Positions 10,150 to 22,160 of a DNA stretch of 64,000 nucleotides are shown piece by piece. A program made the translations under genes and the position numbers. This DNA comes from Astragalus membranaceus (taxonomy: Eukaryota; Streptophyta; Magnoliopsida; Fabales; Fabaceae), in contig CM076850.1 of NCBI GenBank assembly GCA_039519185.1, positions 87,278,270 through 87,342,269 of the forward strand. Reading direction: 5' to 3'. The notes under the pieces were generated by a model that saw only the letters and a list, made by a program, of their open reading frames with translations, was not told the DNA's origin and did not search any database. Numbering within the stretch: the first letter of the stretch is position 1; every line of letters begins with the position of its first letter.

Positions 10150-10868
10150 TTCTGCACCAAGGTAAGAGCTAACTTGGCTTAGATGCACAGGAAGCTTTGA
10201 AACAAAACCTCGACCTCTCTCCTCTCTCTGCTTTCTTATTTTCTTCGGAGCTTTTTTCTCTACCTCATGAATGTTGGGAGGAGTAAAATTAGGGATTTGA
10301 GTGCTTCAAATCTTCGTTGGCAACCACCTAAGCACCCTGCACATGTCAGAGGATAAAAGTATGACACATCAACACTAAGGACTAAAATGGATATTCAATA
10401 TATTTGCATGAATCAAAATGATATTGAAACCTTTAAATTATAATGTCGATCAAAAAATTTCAAACATGAAAACCATGAAAGCTAAAACTCAAAACTAAAA
10501 ACTGAAAACAAATTTTGGTTTTTTAAAATTTCAAAACTTTAAACAAAATAACTTATTTTTCTAAAAACTGAAAAACAATTTTCTAAAAAAAATTTTATAA
10601 AACATTTTTTCAAAATTAAAAAACCATAACACAATCAAATCAAAAGGAGCCTTGTTTGCCTCAACAATTTTTTGATACTTTGGTATTTTTGTAGTTTTGA
10701 GCATACCTAATACTCATTTCAATGAATCACATTGCTTATAAAAAAAAAATCAAAAGGAGCCCTTATATTTGAGGCCTTTTAATAAAACCCACACACTTTT
10801 TTTGTGTACCCCCCTCATTAGACCACATGCCCCCATTTTACCATAAATCCCCAAAATACCCTTAATTT
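10150..10868. other. AT-rich intergenic sequence, no gene seen
   Basis: Contains A-rich tracts and a short direct repeat (AATCAAAAGGAGCC near 10640 and 10748). No convincing ORF or domain. Confidence 0.5.
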
Positions 10869-10928
10869 TTAGCTAAAAAAAATATTTTTAAAAAATTTCC
10901 GGAAATACACATATTTCCGGAATACATA

Positions 10929-11029
10929 AATATGGGTTTTCCGAAAATACCTCAAAAAGAGGTATTTTCGGAAGCCAAAATGGCTTTCGGAAATACCTCT
11001 TTTTGAGGTATTTTCGGGAAACCCATATT
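10929..11029. repeat. About 100-bp imperfect palindrome
   Basis: The arms pair around a centre at about 10977-10981: the left arm contains TATGGGTTTTCC, CCTCAAAAAGAGG and TCGGAAGCCA, and the right arm has their reverse complements. CCTCAAAAAGAGG is itself a palindrome. It sits where the PMD pseudogene loses homology at its 3' end. TTTCCGGAAATA words recur outside it at 10898-10920 and on the far side of the PMD gene at 15108-15120. Confidence 0.85.
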
Positions 11030-11035
11030 TCTGCC

Positions 11036-12329
11036 GAAAGACTATCATAGACATCCTGGACATGCCTAGCTGCTCTCTCCATCCTGGACTCTAAGGGAAG
11101 TGGACCAACATCCTCAGCAGCTGCAGGTGCATCCTCTGGAGGCGAAGGCGGAGCTGGAGGTGAAGGCGGAGCCGGAGTCAGGCGGGGAATGGACACCTGC
11201 AAGTACCATGGTAGGTACTCGTCATCACAAGCACCCTAGACGGGTGTCCGTCGACCGATGTCTCTGAAAGCCCGCGCTGGGGACTGATAGAACATCAGCT
11301 GCTGTACTATGAACTCCGTAGATGGACGCGGGCCCGAAATAGGTGGATCAGGAATATGCTGGACATATCCAAACTGCCAACTGACCCTGTCTGGCATATA
11401 AGGCACAGCCACATCCCCACACAACAGCCAACCTCTTAATAATGAAATGTTGTGAAACCGGAGGTACTGTCTGTGGTCGTCCCAGGGGCTCCATATGACC
11501 TGCTCCCTCTGCAAGTCATCCAGTAGCTGCTGAAATTCCGGAAGCTTGATACTATCGCACTTCTTGTTCGCCCACCTGCTGCAACGTGGAAGTTCACTGG
11601 CACCGAAGTCTTTCCGCACCACGATGGTGGGGAAATACTCATATATCCAGCACTAAAATAATTAAAAAAATAGTAATTATATAAATAAAAGTAATTAAAA
11701 AGAAATAAAAATAAATAATTAATTAATTACCTGCAGCAGAGAAGCGTATCCGTCAATCTGCGATGTCTCCCAGTAACAAGCATCATTCAGCTGCTCGTAG
11801 AGAATAGCTAGAGCAGCTGAACCCCAAGCCCACTGGCCACACAGGTCAAAGTCAGAAATAAGAGTCACCCACTTGACAGGGACAAATGTGTGACTCTTGT
11901 CGGCAAAAATGGTGTTGCCCAACAAGTGTAGCAGATAGCGCCGTGCCGCCTGATCAAGATGACCGCGCTCCATGTTTTGTGTATGCGGCCGTCAAGAAAG
12001 AAAATCGGAATGCCGGTCCCCTGTTGAACTGACACTCTGCCCAGCAGGCTGTGTGGTCTATGCCCAGCAGGTCAACTCCATCCCGAATAGCATCGACAGT
12101 GTCAAAATGTGGCCGATGCGCCAACGGTGTGCCAGTGAGCGGCAAGTGGAGCAACGCGGACACGTCATCCAACGTCACTGTCATCTCCTCCACGGCATGT
12201 GGAATGAGCTGGTCTCAGATTGCCACCTCTCCACAAAAGCTGATATGAGCTCGTGGTTGATGTTTCCGAGTGGTGTGATGTCCAGCTCAAACAGATGCGT
12301 CTGCTGCAACCATCCTGCTATATGTGGGT
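11036..12329 (-). pseudogene. Plant mobile domain (PMD/MAIL-like) pseudogene, main part
   Basis: Reading leftward from 12329 there are segments typical of the PMD family. These are HELISAFVERWQ.ET..FHMP (about 12200-12280), MTVTLDDVSALLHLPLTG (about 12130-12185), AARRYLLHLLGNTIFADKS (about 11900-11950), LAILYEQLNDACYW..SQIDGYASLLQ, and, after an intron, a WIYEYFP opening of the next exon. The intron (11653-11730) has clean GT..AG borders and preserves frame. Breaks: frame changes near 12190 (after FHMP) and near 11970, and an in-frame TAG at about 11236 before a DDEYLPWYLQVSIPRL segment. PMD proteins occur as host nuclear factors (MAIN, MAIL1) and inside transposons. This copy is decayed, split by an LTR at 12330, and ends at the palindrome on its 3' side. 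Confidence 0.75.
11653..11730 (-). other. Intron of the PMD pseudogene
   Basis: On the minus strand, the exon ends CTGCTGCAG, the donor is GTAATTAATTAA and the acceptor is TATTTTAG before TGCTGGATATATGAG. Removing it joins the codons in frame. The presence of an intron argues against a processed copy. Confidence 0.72.
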
Positions 12330-14850
12330 TGTAACACCCCATTTCTACCCGGTAAAATAATACGAAAAATCAGAGTTTATAAAAATTTCCAACAAATGAA
12401 TGGAGTGCCACACTTTCTTCTTAAAAACAACAAACATGATTAATTTGCCTGTGAAAACAGATACATAACACTTTACTTTTGGAGGAACCAATAAATAACC
12501 TTTTAGTCTTTAAAAATAAGTCACCTTCATTACTACGCAGCGGATTCACAACAAAAGTCAATTCAAAATAATCGTGGCGTCTCTAACCAACTTAAGACAG
12601 CTCACAAACAGCAAAATCCTTGATAATAACGACTTTAAGTTTCAACAATAAAATAATCATAACAAAATAATAAGGAAAACATGTGTTCATCCCCCCGAGT
12701 GTTACGTATCAGAGCGACGATACCGACTCGATCAAACGAAGGTAAGCAGCCTTCATTCGTGATTACCTGCACGTTACCAACAGGAGGGTAACATTCAAAC
12801 AGAAGGGGTGAGATATCAAACCATATAATAGGACATATGAAAAACAGTATATTAGAATCAGAGGATATGAATTCACCACTCCACAGCCAACAATCAACTT
12901 CGATCAATCACAAGTCATCAACATAGTCACTTAAGGGTACAATATGAATGCGACTCGATACTATGCATATGCATGTGGTACCATCGGAGCAGAACTCCCA
13001 ACGTAAAAATCTGCCAATAAATAGAGGCATCAACAAGGCATAAGCCTTCAACATAATTTGCCAGTCCAGGCCAACGTGTTTTGAGCATAGCTCCAACATG
13101 AAAATGCTATGTATGCGACGCGATGTGAATGCACAAACAATCGACAATGATTACATAGCAACACAACAACAACGGAATTCAACGTTGGCCATAGGCCTAC
13201 AACATAATATCTTGCCAATAAATAGAGGCAATCCAACCAGATACACGTCGCCAACTTCACACAATGGTGATCACAACTAGGTGCAACATCATCAACAAAT
13301 CAACAACTGAGCCAACAATTTAGCAACTTAACAAGTTAACGGTTTCGCAACTCAACCAACAGTTAACAACTCAACAAATTAACGATTAACAATTTAACGA
13401 CTTAACCAACAATTAGCCAACCGTGGGCCTAATGCGCCTAAAGTGCCCAACAACCCACAAGACGGCGCCCAATGCGCCCAGCAACCAACAGGCAGCCAGA
13501 CATGGCGCCCATGGCGCCCAGTGCTCCCAGCAACCAACAGACAACAAGCAACATGCAGCCACATACGGTGCCCATGGCTCCCAGTGCGCCAGCAACAACA
13601 ACAGGGCAGCCACATACGGCGCCCATGGCGCCCACTGCGCCAGCAACAACAACAGGGCAGCCACATACGGCGCCCATGGCGCCCAGTGCGCCAGCAACAA
13701 CAACAAGCAGCCACATACGGCGCCCATGGCGCCCAGTGCGCCAGCAACAACAACAGGGCAGCCAGACATGGCGCCCATGGCGCCCAGTACGCCCAGAACA
13801 TCAGCAAAAGGCGCCCTATGCGCCCAGGACCAGATTTTGTGCATCATTGTGTTCAAAAACCCCTAAACCGATTTCAATCATCAACAGATATATTCAAACA
13901 TCACAAATAGTTTTCAAACAACAACAATAGATTTCAAGGATTAAACAAACACATAGGGTTCCTTATTTTCTTACATAAAGCCCTTCATGTACCCTATTAT
14001 AGAGTTAGAACCCCACCCTTACCTGGTGATAGAAACTTCCGCAGTCGCGCCGCCACCCTCCTAGGTTGCATGAGTTTCGCAGCTTAATAGATTCCAAGTT
14101 ATAATTCCCACGGGTAAATCTTGCCTCCAAATTTCGACATGACATGAACAACTAAAATCCTAATGGCCACGAATCAAACTTGTCTTATTGGAGATGATTG
14201 AATTGAAAGTCTCAGGAATTATACCAAAGATTTATAGGATTCCAAAAATGATTGAATTGACACGGGTGGCTTTTTGGTAAGGAAAGAAATTGTCCATGGT
14301 AGGCAATCATTAAAAATACAAGAAAGGTCAAACAAGAGTTAAATGAGAAGAAGTGGAATCTTCTGAAAATCAATCGTGGAAAATACATTTATGCGAATGT
14401 ACAAGCCTAGTTTTGAGAGAATAACAAAGAGGAGGTTAGTGTTGCGGCTGATTTTTTTGAAGGAACAAAGATAGGGTTAAATTTCAAGGAATGGGCTTTA
14501 TCCATAGAAACCACATAACTTAAACTGAATTCACTTGGGTGCACGAAGTAGAGCAAGACGTAGAAAATGTTCAAAACTCTTTTGTTATTTTCAAAGTATT
14601 TTATTATACACTAAAGCTAATTTTTATAACACTTCTACAATGAACAAGATTTTATAAGGTACTCATATTTATTGAAATAATAATTTATAGCATAAATAAT
14701 CAAAATAAGAAATAGTTAGAAGAAATTAAAATGCAACTAGTAATATATTATATATTAATTTACAAACTGAATGTTATCACAATAATTATTATGACACATA
14801 TACATGTAAAATCCTTAGAAATAATAGGATGGGAAAGTTGGGGTGTTACA
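12330..14850 (+). mobile_element. Solo Ty3/gypsy LTR (2521 bp) inserted in the PMD pseudogene
   Basis: Begins TGTAACACCCC and ends GGGGTGTTACA. Flanks are TGGGT (12325-12329) and TGAGT (14851-14855), a five-base target duplication with one mismatch. PMD-like coding sequence continues on both sides, so this is a solo LTR left after LTR-LTR recombination. The LTR is related in ends but not in body to the one at 5720. Orientation is arbitrary, since no internal region remains. It contains the 51-bp minisatellite at 13490-13800. Confidence 0.83.
13490..13800. repeat. 51-bp minisatellite in the solo LTR
   Basis: About five units marked by CACATACGGCGCCCATGGCG, with phrase starts at about 13561, 13612, 13663 and 13713 and a diverged copy after 13760. 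Each unit contains an imperfect GGCGCCCATGGCGCC palindrome and a CAACAACAACAG run. Because 51 is a multiple of three, several frames on both strands stay open; these are not genes. Confidence 0.88.
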
Positions 14851-15135
14851 TGAGTGGTGCTGCTGAGGTCTCATCTTAGGTATCTTCCCCCTCTGAGAAG
14901 CAACTTTAATCTTACCCCGGTCTTGTAAAAAAATAAAAGTAATTAATAAATTATTATTAAAAGTAATTAATTGTTAAAAAATAAACAAATTATTAAAAGT
15001 ATTACCTCTCCCGTCTGCAGTAGTCTGTGGACGCAGTGGACATGCAACCGGTGTAGTAAAACCAGCTCATTAGCCTCATCATCATGCTGAGCAGCCTCAG
15101 CCTCTTTCCGGAAATACGTCTATTTTCGGAAAGTT
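14851..15135 (-). pseudogene. 5' part of the PMD pseudogene beyond the solo LTR
   Basis: On the minus strand there is an exon-like stretch reading ELVLLHRLHVHCVHRLLQ (about 15020-15075). An intron with GT..AG borders (14922-15005) follows, then a second short exon-like stretch up to the LTR junction. This matches the arrangement upstream of the FVERWQ segment. TTTCCGGAAATACG at 15108 mirrors sequence on the other side of the gene. The start codon is not resolved. Confidence 0.5.
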
Positions 15136-15722
15136 TAGGAAAAAAAGCTTACTTTTCCGAAAATATAATGAAATGAGGAATGAATTCGTTTTTTTTAATA
15201 TTTTTTAGAGGTATTTTGGTTCGTTTGGTCAATTTGGGGTATCCGTACCGGGGTCTACAAAAAACTGCCTAAAACACATGTCAATGTAGAGCTAAATGCT
15301 AATACTAGCACCTTAGCGCAAGAACAAAATCATTAGTGCATTGTTTCAAAAAAAAAAATCATTTGTACATTACCTTTCATCCAACCCTAGCCCTAACCTC
15401 AAGCCAGCACCGTCACAATTCTCATCATCAACGATTTCATTCTCTTCATCTTCCTCTTGTCTCGTCGATGCTCCGTTTTGGTGATACGAAATCTGAATCG
15501 GGGAGGGTTCCTTTGTTAAATGCTCTCTCTCTTCTTCCTCTTCTCATCTTTTCCCCCTTTCATGTCTTCAATTATTGCCTTTCCTCCTTCAGGGTCTCCA
15601 AAAACCCTACTTTTTGATTTCCCTCATTGCTCTATACCCTACCCTTCTCCTTTTTTTCATACTGCTAAATTAACTTTCTGTTTTAGCCTTTTGGGTCTTT
15701 CAACTTCCATCTCTTGAACAAC
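15136..15722 (+). promoter_or_regulatory. Promoter and 5' leader region of the UBP24-like gene
   Basis: AT-rich to about 15350, then a pyrimidine-rich leader with CCCTAGCCCTAACC at about 15388-15401 and CT-rich tracts to the ATG at 15723. The ORFs at 15336-15717 are CT-rich leader sequence read as protein. The transcription start is not visible. Confidence 0.45.
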
Positions 15723-18700
15723 ATGGCTGATTCTAAGGTTAGAATTTTGTTATATCGATTGTAAATTTGGCTTATTTTTATTTTGTCTTTTTAGTTTGTG
15801 CAATAAATTTTTTTGCTTTTGGTATCCTGGGACATTGAACCAGTATTTTTGTGAGAAAAAGTAATTGGAGATTGCTTTTGTGGTTTGTTGAGATTGTTAC
15901 CCATTATGTCTAGATTGCTTTTGGGTGTTTCGAATTAGCTTTTTTGTTCTTTTTGATTGTTTTATGTTCCTTTAGTTTGAGTGTGTTATTTTTGGATCTC
16001 TCCTTCAGTTGCTAATGTGCATTGAGGTTTATAATGGTTGTGTATTGTGATGAATGTGGGAATAGTTAATTGGGGTTTTGATGTTACTAATCCTTTTTGT
16101 GGTTGAATGCAATGCCCTAGTTTTCTTTCTCCGTTAATCTATTTCGGCATAGATTGGTGGCGCTTGCTACTTTGTTTGTAATGGCTTTTGAATTGTTTTG
16201 TAGCCCTATATTTAAATTTCAGCTTTTATTTTAAACAAATATCATTTTGTTGAAATTGTTAATTTTTTTGGGTTTTCAGGTGCTACTATTTGGGTCTTTT
16301 TCTGAAGATGAAACCAAATCATTGCTGCAAAAGCAGTCTTCAGGGGGAAATGAAAAGCCTGTGAAGAAAAATGAGCTGCAATTTGGTTCTCTGAATTCTG
16401 TTATTGTTAAATCAAGCAACCTGCCAAAGTCACCAAAAACCCCAAATAGTACTCCTCCTACTGATTCTCAGAGGCTTAATGGAGTTAACAGTGTCAGTCA
16501 TAAGTTACCTGAAGTGTCAGCAAGTATAAAAGAGAATGGCAGCATCACTAACTCCTCAGTTAGTCCCTCAAGTATCATTACTGCAAACCAAGTTAAAGAA
16601 GATGAAGTGCTTTCTGCTTCGCCACTTGATGAAGATGGTACCCTGAACAAGTTTACAAATTTGAGCCTGGATGCTACAGAGGCTGAAAGCGTGAAGAATG
16701 TGTGCAGAAATGGCAGTGGTGATGATTCTTCATATAAGTTAGCTGATCAAGATGTTAAAAAGGCACCTAATGGGCATGCTGTTATGCATGTTAAGGATCT
16801 ACTGCCTCGAGGCCTTGTTAACTCTGGGAATCTATGCTTTCTTAATTCAACCGTTCAGGCTCTATTGGCTTGTTCTCCTTTTGTTCAGCTTTTGCAGGAA
16901 TTAAGAACTCGCAACATTCCTAAGGTTAGTTTAACTCATGGGCATGTCACTAAAGAAACAAAGATATAACAGCTGAATTACAAAATTATGTTTGGTGGAA
17001 AATTTTTCCAAATAGATATTATGTTGATGTATGCATTTAAACATCCCTTGTAACCTAAAAAACAATGAACTGATATTGCATGTTTATTACTGTGTAATTT
17101 ATTAGGTTGGCTATCCCACGCTGACTGCATTTGCTGAGTTTGTAACTCATTTTGACATGCCACTGCCAAGCGCAACAAAGTTGAAGAAAAAAGATACAGA
17201 TTCTCTCGAGTCTGGTAGGGCATTTTGCCCTGTTATGTTTGAAGATACTCTAAAAAATTTTACTCCAGATGTGCCAAATAGCATTTCAGGAAGACCAAGG
17301 TTGGTGAGAATTTTGTTTTTAATTTTTATTGTTATATTACTCTCCCCTGCCCCAAAAGAAGAGTTTCGAATTATTTCCTAACCAGTGTTTTAATTGAATC
17401 ACTGAATTTCTAGATTACAATTAAACATATGAAGAGTGAAAACCTATTATGCGCATGCTAATTGTTCATTTTGTATGGACATTTATGTGACCATTTTCAA
17501 CTGTAGTCATATGTTAAAACTTAAAAGCATAATTTTTCTGCCTGAATATACACATGGAAGGCAGTTACAATTACAAATTATAATTTTCAGCAGACATATA
17601 CAGGGACTTGATTGTACTTACATTACATGGAGAGTTACAATTTTAAAAGCTCCTCTTTTGAGGAGTTTGCATTGCTAAATATAATATAACCTTCAGTTGA
17701 TTTTCATCTAAATCCTCCTCATTGTCTTCCTCTTCATAAAATATTCCTTTCAGTTATAAAATTCTATCAAGGAACTATCATGTCCCAGAATTGTATACCC
17801 TTTTTAGGAAGTTATTTGGTAACTTGAGAAAGCGCAATGCAATCACATGCATAAGTATGATGCAATTGGTTGTGTATTATTACATGCAAACTTGCAATCT
17901 TATCATATACATGGTTCCACTTACAGGCAGGAAGATGCTCAGGAATTTCTGAGCTTTGTAATGGATCAAATGCATGATGAATTACTGAAGCTTGAAGGAC
18001 AATCTTCAAGTCTTAATGGTGGCAAATCTTCTCTAGTTTCTTCTGTGGAAGATGATGAATGGGAAACAGTGGGGCCAAAGAATAAATCTGCTGTAACAAG
18101 GACTCAAACATTTGTTCCATCAGAAATAAACGAAATTTTTGGAGGACAACTCAGAAGTTTGGTGAGAGCTAAAGGTAAAAGATATAGTTTTTGTCTCATT
18201 TGATTAGTGATAATAATTTGTTTCAGAATTGTTAGTAGCTGTCGTATCCATCAAGATATTGTGGAACAACATCCTGTCTGCCACTTCCGTGGCATTATGT
18301 GGTATAGTTGTGACTTGTGATTTATAACTTCAACTTTTTCCCCTTGCCATTTTTATATTAGAACTTCAAAGAGAAATAGAAAAAAAAGTAGATGAAAACA
18401 ATCGTGGCCATATCAGGATTTATTTTTTTGTTTATTCAGGAAATAAATCTGCAACGGTTCAACCATATCGCTTGCTCCATCTTGACATTTATCCTGATGC
18501 TGTCCATACAATTGAGGATGCACTGCACTTGTTTTCTGCTCCAGAAACTCTTGAAGGGTACCGTACATCTGTCACTGGAAAGGTATTTAACCCTTTTAAT
18601 TAATTATTATGTTTTGAATGCATTTTTAACATTTGTAAATATATTCCAGTAAAGCTATTACTTTGATATACAATGTTTACAAGGATTATATTAATTATAA

Positions 18701-20702
18701 TGCATGGGGTACTCCTTTATAGTTGCCGTTGCCCGAATGGGGTTGTTACGTATGTATTTGGCTGTATCATGCGACAGTAAGTGGAATGTTAACTATTCTG
18801 TATCTTAAAGGCCACTTATAGAGGAGGCCAGAAAATTGGTGGGGGCATTTTGTTAGCTACTATGTTGCCTTCGATGGTCATCATATCTGTAAACTCCCCC
18901 GTTAGTAATTTTGGTAGCATGTCTTAGTCATTCATATGATAACCGCTTTGTGTTGGGTTATGATGATCAGCAACCTTTGGTTGTGTTGGATACTATTCTT
19001 TCTACTACTGATACGTTTTAAATTTATAAATTTTCAGGCTGGCATTGTGACTGCAAGAAAATCTGTACAAATACAGACACTTCCAAAAATACTGATATTG
19101 CACCTGATGCGATTTAGTTATGGAAGCCAGGGAAGCACCAAGTTGCTTAAGCCCGTACGCTTTCCTCTTGAGCTGGTATTGGGCCGCCACTTGCTTGTTT
19201 CACCATCTATTGAGGTAATGATTAATGTCTCAATATCCCAGTCCCTACGTTTTGAACATAAATCAATTAGCTTCCTTTAGGATTTTGATGATAAATGCTT
19301 GCTGCTCTTTCTGGTCACCAGAATGCAATTACTGTATACAATGTTGCACTTCTAATTTTGTTTTGAGAGAATCAATTTACAGCAATTAGTGTTGTCAAAT
19401 AGTGGTTATAGCGGGGGTATATCGCTATAGCATTGGGGGATTCGAACAAACTGCTATTGTAGGCAACAGATTTCAAGATTATTTATTTTTTTATTCTATT
19501 AAGATGTTTTTAGGGCTTGAAAAATAAATAACTTTGTAATATTTTTTTTTGAGGATCTGGCTCCTATAAAGTAGTATCTTACTTCGTAGTCTAAAGTAAG
19601 TAATATCAACCAATGATGAATAATTAATGATTGATATTACTGTTACATCATGACAAATTATGAGTTTGTTGAAAAAACCACCCTTAATTTTCTCACTTCT
19701 CATTACCTTCCAGGTGTTCAAGCTATTGTCAAAAATGTAGCAACACGCCTTACTCAAGCAATAAATTGACAACCTAAGTTCCTTTGTTTGAGGAGGCATT
19801 TGTCTATCTTCATAAATTATAATGTGACGGCTTCTATTCATAAAAATGCACCACTTTTTGTCATTTAACTAAATAAATCATCTATTGCATGCACTGGTTT
19901 CTATCACAAAGTTAAACCATTTTTCAACAAATCCAGGTAATTTATTTTATATAGCTAGTCAGTTACTAGAGTACTAAAACTCTAAAACCCCATTAGGCAA
20001 GAACAAATGAAGCAACAAATAGCAACAAGATGAAGGAACCACTTCTGGCTTTGATTTTCCAAAAGTAATGTTGGAGAAGGAGGAAGATGAAGGAACTTGG
20101 GGAATTCTCTGTTTTTGATTTTTCTAGGAGTGAAAAGTTAATGTTGCAAATGGTTTCTGGGAGGGACTAAAGTGTCCTTTTTCAAAATTGTATGACATAA
20201 TAGTGCTGTATAAAAATAATGGGACACATAGGATGAATAACGGACCAGCTTGGCAGGAAAATGGAACTAACAGAAGACTAACAGAGGGACTAATGTGTCT
20301 CCGTTTGTAATTGTCAAGGAGTAATTTCGATATTAATTATTCTCGGAGACCAAATTGGGCACCGAAACTTTTGTCAGGGACGAAATTGGGTATTGACTCT
20401 CAAAAAAGCTTTTGAGAGGCAATATGATAATGTTATTTTTCAGTGTTCTTCAGAATATATTTATAATAGGACTTTGGAGTATCAATGGGTGACTGATTTT
20501 TATGGTTGTGCAGGGTCGAAAATATGAACTTGTTGCTACAATTACTCATCATGGAAGGGAACCTTCAAAAGGGCACTACACAGCTGATGCTCAGTACCCC
20601 AATGGTAATTGGCTACGATTTGATGATGCATCTGTCTTTGCTATTGGAGAGAATAAGGTGCTGCATGATCAGGCATATGTTCTTTTCTACAAACAGATAT
20701 AA
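15723..20702 (+). CDS. UBP24: Ubiquitin carboxyl-terminal hydrolase 24-like (USP10 type), seven exons
   Basis: Exons: 15723-15737, 16280-16924, 17106-17299, 17927-18174, 18440-18582, 19038-19214 and 20514-20702. All introns are GT..AG and the phases fit, giving 536 aa. The ATG at 15723 (MADSK) joins in frame to VLLFGSFSEDETKS. Residues 6-180 are Ser/Asn/Lys-rich and probably disordered. The USP catalytic domain starts near 183 with the Cys box GLVNSGNLCFLNS (nucleophile about Cys191). A QEDAQEF box opens exon 4, an LPKILILHLMRFSYG strand lies in exon 6, and the His box GREPSKGHYTADAQ (about His495) followed by WLRFDD is in exon 7. The protein would remove ubiquitin from substrates in cytosol or nucleus; Arabidopsis UBP24 is linked to abscisic acid signalling through a PP2C (from memory of the family). 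Length matches plant UBP24 (about 550 aa). All catalytic residues are present, so it should be active. Confidence 0.93.
19215..20513 (+). other. Long intron 6 of the UBP24-like gene, with MITE-like debris
   Basis: 1.3 kb with no exon-like coding. GTGTTGTCAAATAGTGG at about 19387 resembles the end of a small repeat also seen at 52671. Around 20160-20400 there are AGGGACTAA..GTGTC phrases of a common plant repeat. GT and AG borders are intact. Confidence 0.6.
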
Positions 20703-21812
20703 ACATTTGCATATAAGGTACTGGAGTTCATTTGCATGATCAGGCATAGTCCTCTCCTTTGCATGAAGAAGACGTGAGTGATTATTTTTCTGAGCTAGCT
20801 AGCTGGTCATGCTCAATATCCATTTCTTGGGGCTCAGATTATTAAGGTATTATAAACAGTCGTTCTAATCTAGAGTGTGCTTAAGAGTAATTGTTGTAAC
20901 ATTCTTTTTTCTTGTTATTTAAACCGTGAAAAGTTTTGATCCTAGTTTAGGACGTGGATATGAAATCATGTTACAGTTTAAGGCATATAAGAAATGCTAC
21001 TTATTGTAAAGTTTCACTGGCTTGCAAGTGATCGGGATCTAAAGCTATAAAGCTTCAGCTTTGACTTATTAAATTTTGATTTGGTGCTTAATGTTGCCGT
21101 TTTTTTGTTTCTTTCTGATTGAGTGCTATAAAATTTCTGCCGCCCAGTCCCTCGAATCATATCGACTAATTGCTTAAAAACAGGGAAAACAAAAAAGGAC
21201 AACTGAAGTGTTTATAATTTATTAAGAACCAGCGTGTTTTTTTATCAAATTTATAACGGTTCATGTCAATTTCGTCGGCAGAATGTATGTTCGGATGTAT
21301 AATTTTATTAAGTGCCTATTCAACAATTGTCTATTGTTTCTGTTTCTACCATAAATCTCGACATTGTTTTGAGATATTTTCCACATGATAGTCGTCACGG
21401 TTTTGTCCTTAATTAGAAGTGCCTCGGCAGGTTAATGATGTGAGTGTTTATAAGTTACCTTTGACCTTGATTTTCAAGCAATATGAGGCTTTTTGGTGTA
21501 CCAGAGCATTACCCATTCGAGTCAAGGCCAATGGGCTAAAGGGCTTGTGGGCCTTTATCTGTTGTGCCATTGTTCTGACAATAAGTCCCAACATTGTTTT
21601 TTGAGGTATTGTCTGCTTTGATCCACATGAGAGCTGTCACAGTTTTGTCCTTAGTTAAAATGCGTCTTAGATAGTTAAGCATGTAAGTGTTTTTAAACTA
21701 CCATTGACATTGATTTTCAAGCAATGTGAGCCTTTTTGGTGTACTGAGACCACATTTGCAACATTTCGAGAAATGAAGAATCAATGAGACCACATTTGCA
21801 ACATTTCGAGAA
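20703..21812. other. UBP24 3' flank with a diverged direct repeat
   Basis: The 3' untranslated region probably ends before about 21000. A segment at about 21400-21507 recurs at about 21637-21750 (both contain TTTTGTCCTT and GATTTTCAAGCAAT). An exact 38-bp tandem duplication containing ACATTTGCAACATTTCGAG lies at about 21750-21825. No gene seen. Confidence 0.6.
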
Positions 21813-22160
21813 ATGAAGAATCAAATGAGACAAAATGTTTTTATAAAGTTATCATTTTTGGCCTACCTCGAGTATTGGCGGCCAAACATTCTTTTCTCCA
21901 TTGTTGGGGTTGTGGGTGTGTCGGTTGCCATTGACAAGGCTACTCAAAAACAATCTTTTGGGTATTTTGCTTGTATTTTGATTGACATGAATCTCAAAGA
22001 TTATATTCGAGATAGAATCTTGGTAGGGATGCAAGGATTCACGTTTTTTTTTGTTTTCTTAGAGTATGAAAACATTTTCTATTCTACTCTAATTGTCGAG
22101 TTACTGGCGATGATCATTCCAATTGTAAGCATAGAGCAAGATGTTATCATCAGTAACTAA
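21813..22160 (+). pseudogene. DUF4283/zinc-knuckle fragment of a LINE-type ORF1
   Basis: The translation contains LEYWRPNILFSIVGVVG, an AIDKATQ..FGYFACILIDMNL stretch and VGMQGFTFFFVFLEYE. This is the pattern of DUF4283-type nucleic-acid-binding domains (LEYWRP.. / ARVLVDMDL / FEY). Such domains precede a CCHC knuckle in plant LINE ORF1 and retro-derived host proteins. After LEYE the frame must shift to read a decayed knuckle (SNCRVTG..HSNCK), whose first Cys is replaced by Tyr. No reverse transcriptase follows. Confidence 0.62.

Noticed and set aside
13394..13930. Overlapping ORFs of 92-155 codons on both strands
   Set aside because: They follow from a 51-bp tandem repeat without stops in a solo LTR. 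Ala/Cys/His-rich nonsense translations in several frames argue against a gene.
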